Shown here: piece after piece, positions 56,745 through 64,000 of the stretch
Layout: the number at the start of each line of letters is the position of its first letter
Numbering within the stretch: the stretch's first letter is position 1
Origin: Oxytricha trifallax
Lineage: Eukaryota; Ciliophora; Spirotrichea; Sporadotrichida; Oxytrichidae
NCBI GenBank assembly: GCA_000711775.1
Contig: ARYC01001306.1
Coordinates: forward strand, 1-64,000
Length of the DNA stretch: 64,000 bases
Reading direction: 5' to 3'
The notes under the pieces: generated by a model
The model's input: only the letters and a program-made list of their open reading frames with translations
What the model was told of the DNA's origin: nothing
The model's database searches: none
Position numbers and translations under genes: made by a program

Positions 56745-57563
56745 AATAAAGAGAATAAGTTGAAATAAGAATGATGATTAAAAACGCAAAATGCAAAATT
56801 TAAATCGAACGAGCATTAGTATGGAGTCTTTTAGTGTCTTAAAACCTCCTTTTTCTTCGTTATCTTCTTCATCATCATCTTCCTTCATTGTATTCGTAAT
56901 CATGAAAACCATTCGCGTTAAGATCCTGATCTTTCCGACGTCAAAAATATCTAAGTCACTGATGCTGAGGCTGCAACCTCGACCACTTCTCACTTTAAAA
57001 CTGCTTTGCTGGAGATGCTGTTGGCCTTAGAGGTTCCACCATGTTTAGCCAAAATTTTAGAAATTAGAGATGTTTAATAAATTTATAAATTAAAATTAAA
57101 ACCTTTTTAGTTTTAATGATCAGAAATTAAAGTTTCTAATAATAGGTTTAATTTATAAGGAATTTGAATAGGGAAGTCTTAATTAATTTTAATCTAATAC
57201 TTATTAATTAAGACCTTTTAATTTATAAATTTATTAAACATCTCTAATTTCTAAAATTTTGGCTAAACATGGTGGAACCTCTAAGGCCAACAGCATCTCC
57301 AGCAAAGCAGTTTTAAAGTGAGAAGTGGTCGAGGTTGCAGCCTCAGCATCAGTGACTTAGATATTTTTGACGTCGGAAAGATCAGGATCTTAACGCGAAT
57401 GGTTTTCATGATTACGAATACAATGAAGGAAGATGATGATGAAGAAGATAACGAAGAAAAAGGAGGTTTTAAGACACTAAAAGACTCCATACTAATGCTC
57501 GTTCGATTTAAATTTTGCATTTGGTTTTAATCATCATTCTTATTTCAACTTATTCTCTTTATT
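56745..57563. mobile_element. Near-perfect 819-bp palindrome
   Basis: The arms of about 320 bp (56745-57067 and 57233-57563) are almost identical in inverted orientation, around a diverged AT-rich centre of about 165 bp. The outer ends read AATAAAGAGAATAAGTTG. No clear target duplication was found. Each arm has a GC-rich patch unlike typical MITE sequence. It may be a young element or an inverted duplication of a host segment. Confidence 0.8.
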
Positions 57564-57659
57564 TGCATAATAGTCAGGTTCTCTGATTATTTTATAATAA
57601 GTAGGGCTAAGCTTGATATCAAATTTTTTAATGATAATCAAAATTTATAGCATTATAAA

Positions 57660-59349
57660 GCATGGGATAATGAAATCAGACTACTTCTATTACCTCTTTT
57701 TTGTCAACTTCTATACGTCCTAAAGCAAAATGAAAATATTTATCTTGTAAGTTTTAGGAGTAAAGTTATAAATATTAACTTACTGGAAATGTATTTGCAA
57801 GCTTCTGATATAAGTTTATTTCACTCTTCAAGAATTTGAAGCCTATTTTTCTATCCAGTACATTTCTAATTAATACTCTCCAATAATTTCTATTTCTAGA
57901 TTCCACTCATCATTAATGAAAATGAAAACCAACTATAATATCCAAGGTCCATTTAGTCGTTGTTTCTCTTGCATCTTATTAGTTTTTTGAAGTATTTTTA
58001 AGATTTTTTATATTCATTTTTATAAAAGTAATTCTTTCCTACGCCAAACAGAGCTTCATGACATTTTGGCTATGATTAAAGCATTTATGTAAAAATTGAA
58101 TCGCTTTTTGATAATTCGTAATCTGATATTAAGGAGCAATGCGTATTTAAGAGTTATTTATTTTCATTTATAAAGACAAGATTTAGTAGTTCAAGGGTCA
58201 ACTTTTAATCTGAAGAGTAAAATAATTATTGCTAAAAAGAGAATCATTGCTGTTATTTTGCTGAATATTTTTGATCAGTTTGTTTCATGATGTTAACTTT
58301 TTGATTCATACTAAATCTATTCAACTATATGGAGCTCCTGACAACTGGTGTCAGTGGTAAATCAAGCGTTTAATTCTTAAAAGTATCATGCTTTCTTTGA
58401 TAAATCTTCCTATCGTCATCGATTGTGAACTTTCGAGTAGGAGTAATTCTTTTACTTTGAGATTGTTACTGTTTCTTAAGATCTTAATCATACTCAATGC
58501 GATATCTTCCAAGATTTTTATTCGGAGTTTTTGCTTAGGAAGTCTCCGTATTGAGAGATTTTTCGCTCGTTAGATCTTCGAAATTTAGTTTTGAAAATTA
58601 AGATTTTTGTTCAATTAAAGCTTTTAAACCATCCTAAATTAGATTTTCTAATATGTCTAGAGATCCTTAATTATTGTGTTAAGTTCTACTCTATCTATTA
58701 CTTTCTTTAAATTTATTCGAACTCATTTTAATCGAATATCATTCTCTAGATATCCACTGCCTGGTGCAAAAGTCTAGCCAGAATTAAAATTGTAGTAAAG
58801 AACAAAAAATTAAAAGTTAAAATTTTAGTCTTTAGTGTCTTAACTCTTCATATTAAAATGTTATATTGCAATTTAATCAGGTTCAAAGCTAAACTGCAGT
58901 TTATTCTGATCAAAGTTTCTGTTTACTTCATCTTGAATAAGCTACAGTTCTTGCATAAGTTCTTATTCAATTTATTCCTTCGCCTTTTCTTATAAAATTT
59001 ACTTACTCATCAAATATGTAGGCTGCGACTGTAATATTGTTATTTCATATTTTTCATATATTTTTTTAGCTTAATTTATGAATTATTCTCTTAGATTATA
59101 GTTTTTGACTGAATTCTTTACTAAATTTTATTTGCAGACTCAGGATTATTTAGCTTTAAGGGATATTATTCAAGACTGTTTTATTTAAGATTTATGACTG
59201 TTTAGTTTTACTATTGCAATAGCTTTTTAGTAAATGTTGTGACCTTCTAGTTCTTCAAATTATTTGTTATTATTGATTTCATCGCTCAGTAGGCGATCAG
59301 ATCTCTGCCAGTGTTAATCTAATTATTGCTTTATTTTGTCATCATTCAT
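57660..59349 (-). CDS. Unknown coiled-coil protein
   Basis: ATG at 59349 starts MNDDKIKQQLDQHWQRSDRL. Later blocks are IYEKYEITILQSQPTYLMSK, KAKEQIEQELMQELQLIQDE (about 59000), a basic block GRYRIEYDQDLKKQQQSQSK with PLTPVVRSS (about 58510-58340), NYWRVLIRNVLDRKIGFKFL (about 57880) and DKYFHFALGRIEVDKKEVIE (about 57740). Frames change between blocks, consistent with introns or IESs. No family recognised. Confidence 0.6.
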
Positions 59350-60065
59350 GAGTAAATAATTATTCGTTAATAAAATTCAATAAACAACTACTCTTTTTAG
59401 CATTTTATACATTAATATTAACTTCAATTAAATCTTGTTTGGGTAAGCTAATTTTAAGTATTGAGAAAAAGCTGAGTGAAGCCCTGAGAAACAATTAAAT
59501 TTAAAATTAAATAAATTAATTTATAAATTACGAAAAGAAGATTTAAATTTAAAACGAAATTAATTATTTTCATTTATATTCTTAAGTCATGTTTAACAAG
59601 TCTTATTAATTATATTTAAATAATTCTAATATTGCAGATTTATTTAATTTAATAAGATCTTTATATAAAGTAGGTTAGAAGTTTTATTAAATTTTTCCTT
59701 ATTTTTCTCTCATTTTATATGACGATCATTCTTTCTTACATGACTTAAACTGAAATTTGGTTTGGATTTTTGACCTACTTTAACGTTATCTGAAGTTAAT
59801 TTTCTTTAGATCTATGAAGGAGCTTTCAATCTAGAGTTCAAATTGGTTTCTTAACTTTGACTACAATATTAATAATAAAAACTAGAAGAATATAGAAAAA
59901 AAATATATCTTTGTATTAGGTGCTTACTTTACTTTTTGAGATTGACTTTCCATGTTAAAATTTATTAATTAAATTAAATTAATACAATAATGGCTTAGTT
60001 ATCAAGAAGTAGATTTATTCATTTTATTTTAATATCAATAAGTTCAATTAAAATCTAAAATTCAT
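59350..60065. other. AT-rich spacer
   Basis: A/T-rich with runs and no credible coding. Divides two minus-strand genes. Confidence 0.4.
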
Positions 60066-62340
60066 TCATTCCAAATAAATTAAGCTTTTAATCTCTGATT
60101 TCAATGTATCTCTTCTGTTCTTAAGCCAATCCAACAACTCTTTCTTTCTCATTTCATAGTCCATATATCCTCCACTTACTTGAACTACTAGATTTTACTA
60201 CTATTTAGATATTTCACTTATATTTTCTACATTTTCTTGGCTTTGCATGATTTTATCCACTTCTATCTTACTGATTTTTTCTGAGTTTGGTCTTGCAATG
60301 CTCTCATTCATAACATACTCTATGTTATTACTATAAAAATGTTAAAGTAATTATTGCAACATTATAATAAAGCTCTTGTAAATATTCCAAAATATGCATT
60401 CACTTACCTTAGTAAATTTATACGACATGAAACTTTCAAACCCTGTAATAACTAATTACGGCTATGGGGTCAAACACATCCCCCTCATAATGTGTACTTT
60501 TTCTTTTTGTAGTCTGATAGAGTTATTAACGCTGAGTAATAGTAGCTAATGTACTATGTGTGTGCGATCAATAGTTTTTGAGTTATGACCCGAAATAAGT
60601 TCACTTTTTATATATAAAATCATACTAAAAATTATTAAAAAATTTTCAATTTTTCAAAAAACTCTATTTAAAAAATAAATATCAAATCAGCTACTAATGC
60701 ACGAATTTGGTATAAATTAATAATTTTATTTAGATAATCAAATGTATTATAATTAATTTATTGCAAATTCTTGTAATAAATTTCATTGCAATAAATTAAT
60801 TATTATACATTTGATTATCTAAATAAAATTATTAATTTATACCAAATTCGTGCATTAGTAGCTGATTTGATATTTATTTTTTAAATAGAGTTTTTTGAAA
60901 AATTGAAAATTTTTTAATAATTTTTAGTATGATTTTATATATAAAAAGTGAACTTATTTCGGGTCATAACTCAAAAACTATTGATCGCACACACATAGTA
61001 CATTAGCTACTATTACTCAGCGTTAATAACTCTATCAGACTACAAAAAGAAAAAGTACACATTATGAGGGGGATGTGTTTGACCCCATAGCCGTAATTAC
61101 TTTAATTTCTCTATTTCGACTACCACTGCTATTACTTTTTATCATTTGAGTCTAAGTTCTATAAAGATGAGGCAGCAAGGATATTTTCTTGCTTAATTTG
61201 ATTGATAACACTCTCAATCATTAAGCTAGTTTCTTGGCTCTCTAAATACTCACTCATTTTACTGTTAACAAGAGCAACTACAAACATTTCTTCAGCTTCC
61301 AATCTGAATTTCTGAGATATTGTTTTCAAAATCATAATCTATAAATCATTGAATAGAATGATAAAGATTAGGATTTGACCTAAAAAGAAAGTGTTTTTTA
61401 CTATTTTTAGAGAAAGAATTGTCAGTTATGTAAGCTAAATAAATACTATATTATCATGGAAGGTATTCATAGTCATATTTCGATACATGCTATCTTTCTT
61501 AAGTCCTTGAGTATAGGGGTCCTCGAGATCAGCATAGCGCCCAGACTCTGCAATGAGAAGTTTAGTCACTTCTTGATACAAAGGCACAACTGAGTAAAGT
61601 AAGTTAGAGAGATAGATCCTTTTAATAATTAATAAATTAGTAGGTTCAATATTAAATTAAACTTATAAATTATATAAATAACAAACTCCTATATTAAATA
61701 ATATTCATTAATTATTTCTCGGATTTTGTAAGATAGTAAAGGAGGAGCTGATAATTTTCAAATATATCGCATTGTTTCTAGGAGAATATTCTTCATGATT
61801 TATAGGATTAAATGCTGATTTAGATGTAAACTATATTTTAATCTATAAACTTATATATATATTTTCTATATATATATATTATTTCTTCACTTTAGTTTAA
61901 TACTGAGTTTGTAGTCCATAGTCTATCTTCTCTGAGGCATCTCATTTATTCTACTCTTTCTCTAAAAGTAATTTACTTCTTGGAGAGGTTTATCCTGAAA
62001 TTTCTGTCTTATTTAGTCTGGAGTTGTGAATAGCTCAGTGTATTCTTTCTGGAAATACTCTTTCTTATAATTTAAGCATTGCCAAATAAAATGACACTGT
62101 GAATGTTTTCATCAAAGATATAGCTAATTAATTTATATTGGTACATTTGTTTTAAGCTGAGGGTCGTTAGAAGAAAGTACTCGAGTAAACTCATCGAATG
62201 CAAATTAGTTACTCTCTAGCATTAATGTGAGGGAGCATTTAATCCAAGATTATTTGTTTGATACAATTCTATTGAGGACTCGTCTTTTGCTGCACCTTGA
62301 GACAGTAGTTGCTACAGGTCTAGACAGTTTAATAAGTTTA
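60066..62340 (-). CDS. Unknown protein, interrupted by an 8-bp-duplication element
   Basis: The minus strand reads SQGAAKDESSIELYQTNNLG (about 62300), WQCLNYKKEYFQKEYTELF (about 62080), IYLSNLLYSVVPLYQEVTKL and AESGRYADLEDPYTQGLKK (about 61600-61500), FRLEAEEMFVVALVNSKMSE (about 61300) and QKQRNQSN. Here the element at 60460-61092 is inserted. Beyond it, LLQGLKVSCRINLL is followed by an intron and NNIEYVMNESIARPNSEKIS, then MRKKELLDWLKNRRDTLKSE. TGA is at 60066-60068. Mostly helical. No family recognised. Confidence 0.68.
60460..61092. mobile_element. Non-autonomous DNA element (GGCTA...TAGCC family), 633 bp, 8-bp duplication
   Basis: The ends are GGCTATGGGGTCAAACACAT and its complement, with arms of about 290 bp almost identical. 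The flanks are CTAATTAC (60452-60459) and GTAATTAC (61093-61100), 7 of 8 matching. Shares TIR pattern and duplication length with 42161-42600. High arm identity suggests recent origin. No transposase. Confidence 0.92.
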
Positions 62341-62730
62341 AGTTACTATTGAAAATAATATAAAATTAATGATCAGTAATTAAATTAATAAGTTTCTTAA
62401 TAACTTTAAATTGGGTTTATTATTAAATACAATTTATATTTATATAATTTGCCTATATATATATATTACAATATTCTACATTTAAGTCTATTATTGTGCT
62501 TGAAAGTTATTTTAAAACCATTTCTAAACTGAACTTAATTTCATTTTAATGTATAAATGTAATTAGGTTTGCTTAGATTCATATAATATTTCTAAATAAA
62601 ATTTGAAATTATTAGCTTCTAGTTTTATAAGAGTCAACGCTCACTCTGTAGAAGATGATAAATGGGACCAAGAACAAAAGGTTTTGTTGATAAACTCTCC
62701 TATTAAAATCTTATTAAAACAAGGATATTA

Positions 62731-63004
62731 ATTATAAAACCCCATAGATCAATTAAGAAGCAAGGATTGGAGTTAAGAACAATTAGATTAAAAATTAATT
62801 ATAATTGGCTAATAATATAAATAATTAGGCTAAAATCAAATTTACACACCCTGATTGGATTATTTTATAAGGACAATTAATCGAGCCAATAGTTTTAATA
62901 ATTAGCCCAAACATTATAATTATACGCCAATAATAATTAATTCTTAATTTAATTGTTCTTAACCCCAATTCTCATGTCTTAATTGATCTATGGGGTTTTA
63001 TAAT
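62731..63004. repeat. Inverted repeat of about 274 bp with ATTATAAAACCCC ends
   Basis: The ends are ATTATAAAACCCCATAGATC and GATCTATGGGGTTTTATAAT. The inner arms pair imperfectly (AACAATTAGATTAA with TTTAATTGTT). A TAA duplication is possible if the element starts TTATAAAAC. Probably another MITE; no coding. Confidence 0.7.
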
Positions 63005-63889
63005 AATTTTTTTTATGGCGCTAAAGACCTAATAGAATAATAAGCAGAATAGTCTTATTAATAAAGAATTTCTAAAACTGCTAAGATATATTAATATTTA
63101 TAGTATTCTCCTTAAGTTCCCTCAAATATAAAACTATAAAAAGCTATAAATCTTTTGAGGAATCAGTTTAAAATTTCCTTGTGAAGCTAATAAGGTATAA
63201 AGATATGAAATTTGGTTTTATTTTACATAGTTTACCTATAAGATTTTCAACCCATATTTGGCTATTGATAATTGCAAAATTAAATTAATGCCAAGAAATT
63301 ATTTAATTATCTATCTAACTGAACTTTGTTGAAATTGATGGAAAGCTTCTTAGTTTTATTAATTTTGCTTATTCTAATTAAGATTGTTTAAACTGACTTT
63401 AACTCATTTTTATTTCAAAATTTATTGTTTAAATTTGAATTATTTTCATTTATTTATTTAAAATGTTTGAGACTAATACTACAAGCTAAATTGATTAATT
63501 CCTTAAATGCTCATATTAGTATTAAATTTTTTATATGTTCATAATATCCATGAAATATACCCAAAAAACAGTGAGATAATTAAATTAAAATATATTAATT
63601 TATTTGCGACGATAATATATCTATTAATTTATAAAGCAGTTTATCAATCTAAAATTAATTAATCAGTTAAGAAATGTTTAAAAACTATATTAGACTTTTC
63701 TTTAACCTAAAATATATTTAAAATATTGATTGAATTTATTAGCAATATTTTTGTTCAAATTTATTATTGTTTCATAGATATCAAACTAAGAATTAGATAA
63801 TAATGTGAAGCAAAAAATTAGTAATTGTTTATGTGAAGCGAACTAACATTAAATAGAAGTTATTTTTCTAAACTCAGTAGTATGTATTG
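63005..63889. other. AT-rich spacer
   Basis: No frame or repeat stands out. Long A/T runs. Confidence 0.4.
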
Positions 63890-64000
63890 CTTTTATTTCA
63901 AAATCCAAGTCTTCTAAGCCATAGCTTCACCTTCTCAGTGTGCAGATATTTCTTATAATCCTTATTCCAGATTTTTATTTAAATATTTCACATAATCTCT
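63890..64000 (-). CDS. Possible coding block at window edge
   Basis: The minus strand reads RDYVKYLNKNLEQGLQEISA followed by an in-frame TGA, then EGEAMAQKTWILKQKQ. The composition is like the coding blocks elsewhere, but the evidence is thin and it is cut by the window edge. Confidence 0.3.

Noticed and set aside
56791-57520. Two identical 79-codon ORFs on opposite strands
   Set aside because: They are the same sequence in the two arms of the palindrome; low complexity and no family support.
1-64000. Euplotes Tec elements or a Euplotes genome
   Set aside because: Genes here use TAA/TAG as Gln and TGA as stop; Euplotes uses TGA as Cys and TAA/TAG as stops.
1-64000. Retroviral, LTR or Polinton-like elements
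   Set aside because: No reverse transcriptase, capsid, protein-primed polymerase or LTR pair was seen.

Overview
The window looks like micronuclear (germline) DNA of a spirotrich ciliate close to Oxytricha/Stylonychia. Host genes and transposon genes read well only when TAA and TAG are Gln and TGA is the sole stop. Coding sequence is cut into blocks (MDSs) by AT-rich inserts (IESs) flanked by short direct repeats. Introns are tiny, and four of those resolved are exactly 37 nt. Four telomere-bearing elements (TBEs; DDE DNA transposons) are present, ending in CAAAACCCC/GGGGTTTTG. No standard-code gene of useful length, rRNA, tRNA or CRISPR was seen.

Layout. 1-728: right part of TBE copy A. 729-6035 (+): adenylate/guanylate-cyclase family gene with a voltage-sensor-like N-terminus, holding a 424-codon antisense ORF (2115-3389) in one gap. 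6301-16274: TBE copy B, inserted in a minus-strand host coding segment; TBE copy C (10146-15426) is nested in B's kinase gene, and three palindromic MITEs are nested in B and C. 17453-20090 (-): RRP1/Nop52. 20463-24240 (+): Gln-rich unknown. 24283-26382 (+): TTC39/IML2 family. 26521-30180 (+): mucolipin (TRPML)-like channel. 30390-32788 (-): acidic unknown. 33968-45440 (+): several long unknown genes. 45517-48312 (-): POT1/TEBP-alpha family telomere protein. 48443-49905 (-): FolD/MTHFD. About 49925-53371: TBE copy D, missing its left end. 53375-62340 (-): coiled-coil and TPR-like unknown genes. The last 1.6 kb is AT-rich with one small inverted repeat.

How it fits together. Besides the TBEs there are three groups of short non-autonomous inverted-repeat elements: three with 3-bp ANT duplications inside TBEs, four of about 380-416 bp with TTG...CAA ends, and two of 440 and 633 bp with GGCTA...TAGCC ends and 8-bp duplications. 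In most testable cases, removing one element plus one duplicated copy restores an open reading frame. These elements therefore behave like IESs whose target duplication is the pointer. All MDS/IES borders are my inference, without a macronuclear sequence to compare. Several host genes also show small frameshifts or in-frame TGA codons that may be sequence errors, decay or real biology.
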